A DNA stretch of 64,000 nucleotides from Streptomyces griseoluteus (GTDB taxonomy: Bacteria > Actinomycetota > Actinomycetes > Streptomycetales > Streptomycetaceae). The stretch covers positions 179,661 to 243,660 of the forward strand of contig JOBE01000002.1 in the NCBI GenBank assembly GCA_000717735.1, in the 5' to 3' direction. Below, in pieces: positions 32,559 to 46,776 of the stretch; position 1 is the stretch's first letter, and every line of letters begins with the position of its first letter. The notes below the pieces were generated by a model. It was not told where the DNA came from. It saw only the letters and a list, made by a program, of their open reading frames with translations, and searched no databases. The position numbers and the translations under genes were made by a program.

Positions 32559-33764
32559 TCATTCTCCGGTTCGTCCTTGCGCGTTCGCCACGTCGAGGAC
32601 CCCGGGCAGGGCCCGGAGGAAGGCGTCCGCCTCGGCGTCGGTGAGGACCAGCGGAGGCATGATCCGTACGACATCGGGGGCGGGCGCGTTCACCAGGAGG
32701 CCGGCGTCCTGAGCCGCCTGCTGCACCTGGGGTGCGAGGGACTCCGTGAGCACGATACCCAGCAGGAGGCCCGCACCACGGACGTGGGAGACCAGCGGGT
32801 GCCCCAGACCCTCGATTCCCTGCCGCAGGCGCTCCCCGACCGCCTTCACGTGGTCGAGGGCCGCGTCGGCACCGAGGGTGTCGAGGACGGCGAGCCCGGC
32901 GGCGCACGCGACCGGGTTGCCGCCGAAGGTGGTGCCGTGGTGGCCGGGCGCGAAGAGGTCGGCCACGGGCCCGAAGGCGATGGTCGCGCCGAGCGGGAGT
33001 CCGCCGCCGAGGCCCTTGGCGAGGGTGACGACATCGGGGTCGACGCCCTCGTGGGCCTGGTACTCGAACCAGTGGCCGCAGCGGCCGACGCCGGTCTGCA
33101 CCTCGTCGAGGACGAGGAGGGTGCCGGTGGCGCGGGTGATCTCCCGGGCGGCCGTGAGGTAGCCGGGGGGCGGGACGACGACGCCGTTCTCGCCCTGGAT
33201 CGGCTCGATGATCACGAAGGCGGTGTCCTCGGTGACCGCGGCCCGCAGGGCTTCCACGTCGCCGTACGGGACGTGCGTGACGTCGCCGGGCAGCGGCAGG
33301 AACGGGGTCTGCTTGGCGGGCTGTCCGGTGAGCGCGAGGGAGCCCATGGTCCGGCCGTGGAAGCCGCCCTCGGTGGCGACCATGTGGGACCGGCCGGTGA
33401 GCCGGCCGATCTTGAACGCGGCCTCGTTGGCCTCGGCGCCCGAGTTGCAGAAGAAGACCTTGCCGGGCCGGCCGAAGAGGCCGAGGAGCCGCTCGGCGAG
33501 GGCCACCGGCGGCTCGGCGACGAACAGGTTGGAGACGTGGCCGAGGCTCTGGATCTGCCGGGTGACGGCCTCGACGACCGCCGGGTGGGCGTGGCCGAGG
33601 GCGTTGACGGCGATGCCGCCGACGAAGTCCAGGTACTCCTTGCCCGCGGCGTCCCACACCCTGGCGCCGGCACCGCGGACGAGGGGCAGCCGGGGGGTGC
33701 CGTAGTTGTTCATGAGCGAGCCCTGCCACCGCTGGGTCAGCTGCTCGTTGCCGGTGCTGCTCAT
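32559..33764 (-). CDS. argD: Acetylornithine aminotransferase
   Basis: The 401-residue class III PLP aminotransferase shows [15 protein letters not shown], the [10 protein letters not shown] segment, [14 protein letters not shown] and the Schiff-base lysine in [14 protein letters not shown]. It converts N-acetylglutamate semialdehyde to N-acetylornithine with glutamate as donor, and may also serve lysine synthesis as N-succinyldiaminopimelate aminotransferase. Its ATG overlaps the argB stop by one base (TGATG at 33766-33762), ensuring coupled translation. Confidence 0.96.
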   Translation of the reverse strand: MSSTGNEQLTQRWQGSLMNNYGTPRLPLVRGAGARVWDAAGKEYLDFVGGIAVNALGHAHPAVVEAVTRQIQSLGHVSNLFVAEPPVALAERLLGLFGRPGKVFFCNSGAEANEAAFKIGRLTGRSHMVATEGGFHGRTMGSLALTGQPAKQTPFLPLPGDVTHVPYGDVEALRAAVTEDTAFVIIEPIQGENGVVVPPPGYLTAAREITRATGTLLVLDEVQTGVGRCGHWFEYQAHEGVDPDVVTLAKGLGGGLPLGATIAFGPVADLFAPGHHGTTFGGNPVACAAGLAVLDTLGADAALDHVKAVGERLRQGIEGLGHPLVSHVRGAGLLLGIVLTESLAPQVQQAAQDAGLLVNAPAPDVVRIMPPLVLTDAEADAFLRALPGVLDVANAQGRTGE

Positions 33765-34677
33765 CAGTCCCCCTGTCCGTCCGGCACGACCATCGTGCCG
33801 ATGCCCTCGTCGGTGAAGATCTCCAGCAGGATGGAGTGCTGGACCCGGCCGTCGATCACGCGGGCCGTGGTGACCCCGTTCCGTACGGCGTGCAGGCAGC
33901 CCTCCATCTTGGGGACCATGCCGCTGGAGAGCTCGGGCAGCAGCTTCTCCAGCTGGCTCGCGGTGAGCCGGCTGATGACCTCGTCGCTGTTCGGCCAGTC
34001 CTCGTAGAGGCCTTCGACGTCGGTCAGGACCATCAGCGTCTCGGCGCCCAGCGCCGCAGCGAGTGCCGCAGCCGCCGTATCAGCATTGACGTTGTAGACA
34101 TGTCCGTCGTCCTGGGAGCGGGCGATGGAGGAGATGACCGGGATCCGGCCGTCCTCCAGGAGCGCCTGGATGGCGCCGGTGTCGATGGCGGTGATCTCAC
34201 CGACCCGGCCGATGTCGATCTGCTCACCGTCGACGACCGGACGGTGCCGGGTGGCGGTGATCGTGTGGGCGTCCTCGCCGGTGAGGCCGACGGCGAGCGG
34301 GCCGTGCTGGTTGAGCAGTCCGACGAGCTCGCGCTGGACCTGGCCGGCGAGGACCATCCGTACGACGTCCATGGCGTCCTCGGTGGTGACCCGCAGGCCC
34401 GCCTTGAACTCGCTGACGATGCCGTGCCGGTCGAGGGCGGCGCTGATCTGGGGGCCTCCTCCGTGCACGACGACCGGCTTGAGGCCGGCCTGGCGCAGGA
34501 AAACGACGTCCTGGGCGAAGGCGGCCTTGAGGTCCTCGTCGATCATGGCGTTGCCGCCGAACTTGATGACGACGATCTTGCCGTTGTGGCGGGTCAGCCA
34601 GGGCAGGGCCTCGATGAGGATCTGCGCCTTGGGGAGCGCCTTGTGCTTGCGGGTCGGGTTCTGGCCCGTCTTGTCGC

Positions 34678-34681
<4 letters not shown>
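33764..34681 (-). CDS. argB: Acetylglutamate kinase
   Basis: The 305-residue amino-acid kinase has [10 protein letters not shown] (nucleotide-binding lysine), [21 protein letters not shown] and [13 protein letters not shown]. The extra N-terminal helix [19 protein letters not shown] suggests the hexameric arginine-inhibited type. It phosphorylates N-acetylglutamate, usually the feedback-controlled step. The GTG start overlaps the argJ stop by four bases. Confidence 0.96.
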
Positions 34682-37857
<3,176 letters not shown>

Positions 37858-37861
<4 letters not shown>

Positions 37862-38457
37862 CCCGCTCCACCGGACGCAAGGTGACCGCCAACATCGCCC
37901 TCACCCTCGACGGGCGCTACAACGGCCCCGGCGGGCCGGGAGACATCTCGGCGATCGTCCCGTACGCGACCACCGAGGTCGCCCGTGACCACCTCACCCA
38001 CATCTGGGAGAACGCGACGACCGCACTGCTCGGCCGCGTCAACGCCGAGGGCTTCCTGGGGTACTGGCCGACGGTCGCGGCCGACGAGAACGCCGACCCG
38101 CGCGACCGCGGCTACGCGAAGTGGCTCGTCGACACGGAGAAGGTCGTCCTGTCGGCCACCCTGACCGCATCCCCATGGGAACGCGCCCGCGTGGTGAACG
38201 CCCCGGCCGCCGAGGTCGTCGCCGAACTCAAGAGCCAGGGCGAGGGCGACATCCTGGTCAACACCAGCCCGAGCATCACCAAGGCGCTCCTCGCCGCGGA
38301 CCTGGTGGACCGGCTGTACCTGCTGATCTGCCCGGAGATCGCCGGGGGCGGGCAGCGGCTGTTCGACGACGGCCTGCCCGGTTCACGGTGGCGGCTCATC
38401 AGCCAGGAGGCCGGCGAGCTCGGCGAGACGGCCTCGGTCTACGACCGGGTCCGCTGA
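37858..38457 (+). CDS. RibD C-terminal/dihydrofolate reductase-like protein
   Basis: The 199-residue protein has the DHFR-like fold of the RibD C-terminal family: VTANIALTLDGRYNGPGG, TTALLGRVNAEGFLGYW, LVNTSPSITKALLAADLVDRLYLLICPEIAGGGQRLF. Such YyaP-like oxidoreductases probably use NAD(P)H, with unknown substrate; they are not true folate enzymes. The ATG overlaps the stop of the regulator gene, so the pair forms an operon in which the regulator may control this enzyme. Confidence 0.87.
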
Positions 38458-38598
38458 CCGGGCCGGGCAGCAGGCCGGGCGACGAACTCGGTCCGTGCTC
38501 GGCCCGCACTCGGCCGGCGCGCGGGCCCAGGGCGCGCCCGGCCCGGGGGGAGGGGTGCCGGACGAGGCGATTCCACACCCCTCCACCGGCCGCTCTTT

Positions 38599-40077
<1,479 letters not shown>

Positions 40078-40107
40078 TCCACCCGTCGGGCGTCAGGCCC
40101 GACACCC

Positions 40108-40150
40108 CGGAAGGCCGGCTCGACGCCCCCGCGTCGGACCGGCCTTTCCG
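40108..40150 (+). terminator. Terminator after argG
   Basis: A near-perfect stem, cggaaggccggctcgacgc (40108-40126) with gcgtcggaccggcctttccg (40131-40150), one bulge and a four-base loop, beginning 30 bases after the argG stop. Confidence 0.75.
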
Positions 40151-40234
40151 TGTGCCGGGTGCTGGTCGGCTGTGTCACATCCGGGCGGGTCCCCTCGTCA
40201 ACGCGGTGACGGTACCGACGAGGAGCGAGGCGCC

Positions 40235-41092
40235 ATGCACGACGACACCTTTCTGACCGCCCTGACCGGGCGCTTCGACGCGCACGAGGAACGACTGCGG
40301 GAGGTGGCCCTCCGGATGATGGGCTCACGGGCCGAGGCCGAGGAGGCGCTCGCGACGGCGCGGGCGGCCCTCGGCCGGACCGGCGGGGCGGCGGTACGGG
40401 CCTGGCTGACGGTTTCGGTGGGGCAGGCGTGTGTACGGGGGCTCCAGGAGCGAGGCGTCCGTGAGCGGCGCCCGGCTCCGGGGGACGGCGGGGCGGTGGG
40501 CGCCGACTCCTTGTGGCTCGCGCTGCTCGTCGCACTCGACGCACTCGGGGCCGAGGAGCGGCTCGCCTACGTGCTGCACGACGCGTTCGGGCTGCCGCCG
40601 TCCGAGACGGCACGGATCACCGGCAGCTCCCCCGAGGAGGTGACGCGGCTCGCCCGGCGGGCCAGGGCGCGGATCCGGGGCGGCGGGGCGGCCCCGACCG
40701 CCGGTGACACCGAGCGGCAGCGGGTGGTTGTGGACCGGTTCCTGGCGGCCGCACGCGCGCGGGACGCCCGTACGCTCGCCGCCGTACTCGATCCGGACGT
40801 GGTCGCCCACTCCGAGCGCGGCCCGCTGCACGGCGCTCCGGCCGTCGCCGAGCAGGCGGCCGGCTTCGCGCGGTTCGCCGACTTCGCCCGGCCCGCCCTC
40901 GTCGACGGGGCCGTCGGAGCGGTCGCGTACGTCGCCGGGCGGCCGGCCGCCGCCGTGGTGTTCACCTTCCGCCGGGACCGCGTCGTCAGCCTCTCCTTCA
41001 CCACCGGGGAGGACCGGGTGCGCGCGCTCGAACCGGCCTTTCCCGAGGGGGACTGGGCCGACGTGGCGCCGCCCCCTAACCTGAGGACATGA
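40235..41092 (+). CDS. ECF sigma factor with SnoaL-like C-terminal extension
   Basis: The 285-residue protein has divergent sigma region 2 (RFDAHEERLREVALRMMGSRAEAEEAL, AVRAWLTVSVGQACVRGL), region 4 helix-turn-helix (LSPSETARITGSSPEEVTRLARRARARIRG-like, near 125-155), and a C-terminal SnoaL-like domain from about 165 (VDRFLAAARARDARTLAAVLDPDVVAHSE). This architecture is that of ECF41/ECF56-type factors, whose C-terminal domain replaces a separate anti-sigma protein and tunes activity. Its last codons overlap the VOC gene. Targets are unknown, though such factors often drive their operon neighbour. Confidence 0.88.
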   Translation: MHDDTFLTALTGRFDAHEERLREVALRMMGSRAEAEEALATARAALGRTGGAAVRAWLTVSVGQACVRGLQERGVRERRPAPGDGGAVGADSLWLALLVALDALGAEERLAYVLHDAFGLPPSETARITGSSPEEVTRLARRARARIRGGGAAPTAGDTERQRVVVDRFLAAARARDARTLAAVLDPDVVAHSERGPLHGAPAVAEQAAGFARFADFARPALVDGAVGAVAYVAGRPAAAVVFTFRRDRVVSLSFTTGEDRVRALEPAFPEGDWADVAPPPNLRT

Positions 41093-41490
41093 TCATCGAC
41101 GCGCAGACCCATGTACGAGTCGCCCGTCCCTCGCGGGACCTGGCCGCCGCCGAGCGGTTCTACGTCGACGGGCTCGGGCTCGACGTGCTGTGGCGGAGCA
41201 CCGAGCGGGTACCCGGCGAGCACGACCTGCTCATGGTGGGGCCGAAGGACGGGGGCTGGCACTTCGAGCTGACCCGCGATCCCGGGCATCCGCTGGAGCC
41301 CACCCCGACCGTCGACGACCTGTTCGTCCTGTACCTGGGGGCGCCCGTCGAGGAGGAGCAGGTGGAGCGGCTGGTCGCCTCCGGCGGGACCCGGGTGGCC
41401 GCGCACAATCCCTACTGGGACACCTTCGGCGTCACCGTCGCCGATCCCGACGGGTACCGGCTGGTCCTGTGCTCGCGTACCTGGGGATGA
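41089..41490 (+). CDS. VOC/glyoxalase-fold protein
   Basis: The 133-residue protein is of the vicinal oxygen chelate fold: THVRVARPSRDLAAAERFYVDGLGLDVL at the start, and YWDTFGVTVADPDGYRLVLCSR at the end with the usual metal-ligand glutamate position replaced (GYRLVL). Members include glyoxalase I and bleomycin-type resistance proteins; here the substrate is unknown and metal binding is uncertain. The ATG overlaps the sigma-factor stop (ATGA, 41089-41092), so it is cotranscribed. Confidence 0.85.
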   Translation: MIIDAQTHVRVARPSRDLAAAERFYVDGLGLDVLWRSTERVPGEHDLLMVGPKDGGWHFELTRDPGHPLEPTPTVDDLFVLYLGAPVEEEQVERLVASGGTRVAAHNPYWDTFGVTVADPDGYRLVLCSRTWG

Positions 41491-41502
41491 CGACCGGGAG
41501 GA

Positions 41503-41533
41503 GTGCGGGCGGGCCGGACGGCTCCGCCCGCAC
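41503..41533. terminator. Bidirectional terminator between VOC gene and rlmG
   Basis: gtgcgggcgg (41503-41512) pairs perfectly with ccgcccgcac (41524-41533) across an 11-base loop, between convergent genes. Confidence 0.65.
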
Positions 41534-41545
41534 CCCTGGCGGATA

Positions 41546-42709
41546 CTAGGCCGTACGTACGGCTCGCAGGACCACGAACTTCGCGTCGCTGGCGACGAGA
41601 TCGCTGTTGCCGAAGATCCGGCGGAGGGTGACGTGGTAGCCGAGGTGCCGGTTGCCGATGACCCACAGTTCACCGCCGGGCCGCAGCGCGCGCCGGGCTT
41701 CCGCGAACATGCGGCGGGCCGTGCGGTCGGTGGTGGCCTGGTGGCTGTGGAACGGCGGGTTGTTGAGGACCAGGTCCACCGAGCCCTCGGGCAGGTCGCT
41801 CAGTCCGTCGCCGACGATGAACTCCGCCTTGCGTCCCTCGCCCACGTGGGTCCGGAAGTTCTCCTCGGCCGAGGCGACCGCCGGGTACGACTCGTCGGTG
41901 AAGACCAGTTCCGCGTCGGGCTCGGAGAGGGCGATGGCGAGACCGACGACGCCGTTGCCGCAGCCGAGGTCGGCGACGCGGGCCGTGCCGAGGTCGCCCG
42001 GCAGGTTCGCGAGGAAGAAGCGGGTGCCGATGTCGAGGCGGTCGGCGCAGAAGACGCCGGCGTGGTTGGTGACGGTCAGACCGGGCAGACCGGGCGCGGG
42101 GGTGTCCGCCGGGAGGTCGTACCGGTGCGGCCACGGGTTCGGGCGCGGGGTGGTCGAGGGATCGGGGGTGGTGTGGATCAGCCGGGCCTTCTTCACCGCG
42201 AGCGAGGTGCGGGTGGGCCCGATGATCCGCTCGAAGAGCCGGAGCGTGGAGGTGTGGATCTCCTTCACCATGCCGGTGCCGACGATCACGGTGCCCTCGT
42301 GCACGGCGGGTGCGAGCCGGTGCAGCTGGTCCTCCAGGAGCGCGAGGCTCTTGGGGACGCGGACCAGGAGGACGTCGATCCGCTGGGGTGGCGGGTCCTG
42401 GGTGGTGAGCAGCCGGACGGCATCCGGGGCGGCCCCGGCGCGGGCCAGGTTGGCCCTGGTGGCCTGTTCGCCGAGGTAGGAGTCGGTGATCTGGACGAGC
42501 TCGCCGGTTCCGGCGGCGTGCAGCGCGGTGACGAGGGCTCCCCAGCGGTCGCCGAGGACGGCGACGGTGCCGGACAGGTCGGTTCCGCTCTCGGCCAGGT
42601 GGCCCAGGAGGTATTCGTCGGCCGCGTCCCAGGCGCGCAGCTGGTCGCGCGGGTCCTCGGGAAAGCGGGTCAGCGTGAAGGCGCCCCATGACGTGGTCAA
42701 ACGGTTCAT
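41546..42709 (-). CDS. rlmG: RlmG/RsmC-type rRNA guanine-N2 methyltransferase
   Basis: The 387-residue protein has a degenerate N-terminal methyltransferase-like domain (about 1-190) and a catalytic C-terminal domain with VADLGCGNGVVGLAIAL and the exocyclic-amine motif LVLNNPPFHSHQ. This duplicated architecture and motif are those of RlmG and RsmC, which methylate guanine N2 in 23S or 16S rRNA. RlmG is preferred by overall length and the FHSH motif, but a 16S target cannot be excluded. It starts at the ATG at 42709 and is monocistronic. Confidence 0.85.
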   Translation of the reverse strand: MNRLTTSWGAFTLTRFPEDPRDQLRAWDAADEYLLGHLAESGTDLSGTVAVLGDRWGALVTALHAAGTGELVQITDSYLGEQATRANLARAGAAPDAVRLLTTQDPPPQRIDVLLVRVPKSLALLEDQLHRLAPAVHEGTVIVGTGMVKEIHTSTLRLFERIIGPTRTSLAVKKARLIHTTPDPSTTPRPNPWPHRYDLPADTPAPGLPGLTVTNHAGVFCADRLDIGTRFFLANLPGDLGTARVADLGCGNGVVGLAIALSEPDAELVFTDESYPAVASAEENFRTHVGEGRKAEFIVGDGLSDLPEGSVDLVLNNPPFHSHQATTDRTARRMFAEARRALRPGGELWVIGNRHLGYHVTLRRIFGNSDLVASDAKFVVLRAVRTA

Positions 42710-42804
42710 CGTGCCTCCAGGCTAGCCGGTCGCGGCCGCCTGCTCTCCCGTCCCGCGCGGAAGCGGGGTCCTCGGCCCGCCCGCGGGGGTGTGCCGGTGC
42801 CGTT

Positions 42805-43380
42805 TCAGTGCGGCGCCGCGGCGAGCTGGAGGTGCCAGAGGCCCGGGCGGCCGGTGAGGGTGACGGTGGAGAGGGGACGGACGTCGACGTTCCAGTAGGT
42901 GGCCGGCGGCGCCTTCAGGGCGTACACGAGGGCCGCCCGTACGACGGAGGGTTCGGCGACGGCGACGATGGCGACGTCCTCGGCGGGGCGGGTGTCGAGC
43001 CAGTTCCCTATCCGGGTGATGAAGGCGAGGAGCGGTTCGCCACCGTGCGGGGCGGTGCGGGCGTCGGTGAGCCAGGCGTCGACGGCGGCCGGTTCGAGGG
43101 CGGCGACCTCGGCGAGGGTCAGGCCCCGCCAGCGGCCCATGTCGCAGTCGCGCAGTGCGGGCTGGGCGAGGGGTGCGTAGCCGAGGGCGGTGCCGGTGGC
43201 GCGGCAGCGCGGGGTCGGGGAGCAGTAGCGCAGTTCGGCCGCGCCGAGCGGGATGAGCGCGGGCGCGGCGAGCTGCACGTCGTACCAGCCGGCCTCGTCC
43301 AGTGGCCGGTCGTCGTCGAAGCGTTCGGCGAGCAGGGAGGAGCTGCGTGCCGCCGTGACGAGCGTCACCCGAAGACTCAT
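42805..43380 (-). CDS. Histidine-phosphatase-fold protein lacking catalytic histidines
   Basis: The 191-residue protein keeps the overall layout of the phosphoglycerate mutase/histidine phosphatase family (DRPLDEAGWYDVQLAAP, CSPTPRCRATGTALG, DCDMGRWRGLTLAEV). The N-terminal RHG motif is replaced by TAARSSS, and the second histidine region by AIVAVAEPSVVRAALVYAL, where VSHG would be expected. So both catalytic histidines appear to be lost and phosphatase activity is unlikely. It may be a regulatory or binding paralogue. The ATG at 43380 is preferred. Confidence 0.75.
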   Translation of the reverse strand: MSLRVTLVTAARSSSLLAERFDDDRPLDEAGWYDVQLAAPALIPLGAAELRYCSPTPRCRATGTALGYAPLAQPALRDCDMGRWRGLTLAEVAALEPAAVDAWLTDARTAPHGGEPLLAFITRIGNWLDTRPAEDVAIVAVAEPSVVRAALVYALKAPPATYWNVDVRPLSTVTLTGRPGLWHLQLAAAPH

Positions 43381-43449
43381 GGGCGCGATCGTGAGGCCGG
43401 AGGCGCCGCAGGTCAAGGGGTCATTCCCCGGGGCGGGAGGGGCTCCGGC

Positions 43450-43902
43450 TCACTGCTGCCCGAGAGCCATCCACTTGTCCGGATTCTGCAGTGGCGTGAA
43501 ACCGACCTTCTCGTACACCCCGTGCGCGTCGGCGGTGGCGAGCATGATGCGGCGCAGCCCGTACGGCGCGAGGTGATCGCGGACCGCGGTGACGAGTGCG
43601 GTGCCGAGGCCGGTGCCGCGGGCCGGACGGTCGACGTAGACGTCGCAGAGCCAGGCGAAGGTGGCGTAGTCGGTGACGACGCGCGCGTAGGCGGTCATCT
43701 CGCCGGTCTCGCGGTGGTACGCGCCCAGGTTGAGGGATCCCTCGATGGCCGCGTCCTGCTTCTCCCGAGGTCGGCCGAGGGCCCAGTAGGCGTCCGTGGA
43801 GAGCCAGTGGTGGACGCGGGCCGCGTCGAGCCGCGCGGGGTCGGCTGAGATCTCGTACGTCCCGTGCATGACGGGGCTGTCGGTGGTCGTGCTGTCGCTC
43901 AT
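43450..43902 (-). CDS. GNAT acetyltransferase, 150 aa
   Basis: A single GNAT domain: CDVYVDRPARGTGLGTALVTAVRDHLAPYG is motif A with the acetyl-CoA loop, followed by LRRIMLATADAHGVYEKVGF, the motif B tyrosine and Gly-Phe. The region DAYWALGRPREKQDAAI near the start matches a common small actinobacterial acetyltransferase subgroup. The substrate is unknown. Starts at ATG 43902 and GTG 43905 are equivalent. It is 69 bases upstream of the phosphatase-fold gene on the same strand and could be cotranscribed with it. Confidence 0.86.
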   Translation of the reverse strand: MSDSTTTDSPVMHGTYEISADPARLDAARVHHWLSTDAYWALGRPREKQDAAIEGSLNLGAYHRETGEMTAYARVVTDYATFAWLCDVYVDRPARGTGLGTALVTAVRDHLAPYGLRRIMLATADAHGVYEKVGFTPLQNPDKWMALGQQ

Positions 43903-44016
43903 CACCGAAGGCTTGCAGTGACACTGGGTCTTGTCAGGTGAATTTGCCCGGCCCCGACCGGAGTGGGCGTGGGGGCGGGGACGGCCGATGAGGGGCGTCC
44001 GTCCCGGCCCCCGCGG

Positions 44017-45451
44017 TCAGGGGGTGAGTTCGTCGACCGCCGTCCGCAGCCGGCGCACGCCCTCCACGATCTCCGTGGGGCCCGCGACACCCGCGAAACT
44101 CAGCCGGATGTACCCGGCGGGGGGTTCCGCGCAGAAGTACGGACGGCCCGGGGCCGCGGCGACGCCGGCCCGCAGGGCGGCTGCGAGGAAGGCGGCCTCG
44201 GGCAGCGTGTCGGGCAGGCGCGGCCAGAGGTGGTAGCCGCCGTAGGGGACGTACGGAAGGGCCAGCATGGGCAGCTGATGGGCCACCGCGCCGGTCAGAA
44301 GGTCCCGGCGGCTCTTGAGCTCCTGGGCGACGGCCCGCAGATGGCGGTGCCAGGCGGGCGATCCGACGAGTTCGAGCGCGGCCTCCTGGAGGGGGCGGGG
44401 GACGAAGAAGCTGTCGACCACCTGGATGGCGCGGAGGCGTTCCAAAACGGGGCCGCGGGCGGCGAGGGCGCCGACACGGAGGCTGGGCGAGGTGGCCTTG
44501 GTGAGCGAGCAGACATGGACGACCACCCCGTCGGGATCGTCCGCGGCGAGCGGGGCGGGGAGCGGCGGGGCGTCCTCGTGGACGAGACGGCGGGCGAAGT
44601 CGTCCTCGACGACGAAGGCTCCGGCGGCACGGGCTATGCGGACGACCTCGCGGCGCCGTTCCGGCGCGAGCACGGCGCCGGTCGGGTTCTGGAAGAGCGG
44701 CTGGCAGACGAAGACTCGGGCTCCGGTGGCGCGGAACGCGGCTTCGAGGAGCTCGGGGCGCACTCCGTCGGCGTCGGCGGGGACGGGCACGGGGCGCAGT
44801 CCCGCGGCGCGGGCGACGGCCAGCATGCCCGGGTAGGTGGGCGACTCGACGAGGACGGGGGTGCCGGGTGGGGTGAGGGCGCGCAGGGCGGTGGTGATGG
44901 CGGACTGCCCGCCGGCGGTGACGAGGAGGTCGGCGGCGGTGACGCTGCCGCCGATCTCGCGGGCGAACCACTCGCGCAGCTCGGGCAGGCCGTCGGTGGG
45001 CGGTCTGCTCCAGGCGCCGGGGCGGCGTCCGGCGCGGGCGAGGGCGGCGGCGAGCGCCCGCTCGGGCTGAAGGGAGGCGTGGAGATAGCCGCCGTTGAAC
45101 TCGATCACTCCCGGCGGTGGCGCGGCGAGGGTGACGAGGACGCCGGAGGCGTCGACGGCCCGGGGGACGAGTTCCGTGGCGGAGTCGGCACTGAGGGCGA
45201 GCTCCTGCCAGGAGGTGTCCCCGGCGACGGGGGTGGCGGTGCGGCGCTCGGCCCGGAAGGCGCCGGCGCCGGGCCGGGTGACCACGAGCCCTTCGGCGGC
45301 GAGCTGGGCGAGGGCTCGGGTGACGGTCACCGGGGAGACCCGGTAGCGCTCGACGAGCGCTCGGCTCGACGGCAGCTTTCCACCTGGAGAGTAGCGGTTC
45401 AGCTCACTCCTCAAGGAATGCGCCAGTTCTGCGACACTGCTACGCTCGTTC

Positions 45452-45453
<2 letters not shown>
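44017..45453 (-). CDS. MocR-type GntR/aminotransferase regulator
   Basis: The 478-residue protein is a fusion. The N-terminal GntR winged helix (KLPSSRALVERYRVSPVTVTRALAQLAAEGLV, about 26-57) is followed by a fold-type I aminotransferase domain with PTDGLPELREWFA, TAGGQSAITTALRAL and the PLP-lysine segment CSLTKATSPSLRVG. MocR regulators use PLP or an amino acid derivative as ligand and often control the divergent gene. Its start codon overlaps that of the EamA transporter on the other strand. TATTCT at 45467-45462 (reading leftwards) is a good -10, predicting a leaderless message. Confidence 0.92.
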
Positions 45454-46492
<1,039 letters not shown>

Positions 46493-46572
46493 CGCGACGG
46501 ATCGGGGTGACCCGGGTCACAATGGCAGGCGTAGGCTCCGAGAAGGACAAGCCCGGTCGCGAGGAGGCCCCG

Positions 46573-46776
46573 ATGCAGGCGAGCGTGGGCGACAAACTGC
46601 TGGTGCACGGCCGGACCGTCGGTCATCACGACCGTACGGCCGAGGTGCTCCAGGTCCTGGGGGAGAACGGCACCCCCCCGTACCGCGTGAAGTTCGACGA
46701 CGACGGTCACGAGGCCCTGATGTCGCCGGGCCCCGACACCGTCGTACGCCATCACCCGGAGGGGGAGGCCCGCTGA
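46573..46776 (+). CDS. DUF1918 protein, 67 aa
   Basis: The product MQASVGDKLLVHGRTVGHHDRTAEVLQVLGENGTPPYRVKF plus DDDGHEALMSPGPDTVVRHH is the standard DUF1918 sequence, a small beta-rich protein of unknown function common in actinobacteria. The ATG has GGAGG at ideal distance (gaggaggccccgATG), selecting it over longer in-frame starts. The last 25 bases overlap the 3' end of the convergent hydrolase gene, so the two messages would be complementary there. Confidence 0.88.
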   Translation: MQASVGDKLLVHGRTVGHHDRTAEVLQVLGENGTPPYRVKFDDDGHEALMSPGPDTVVRHHPEGEAR

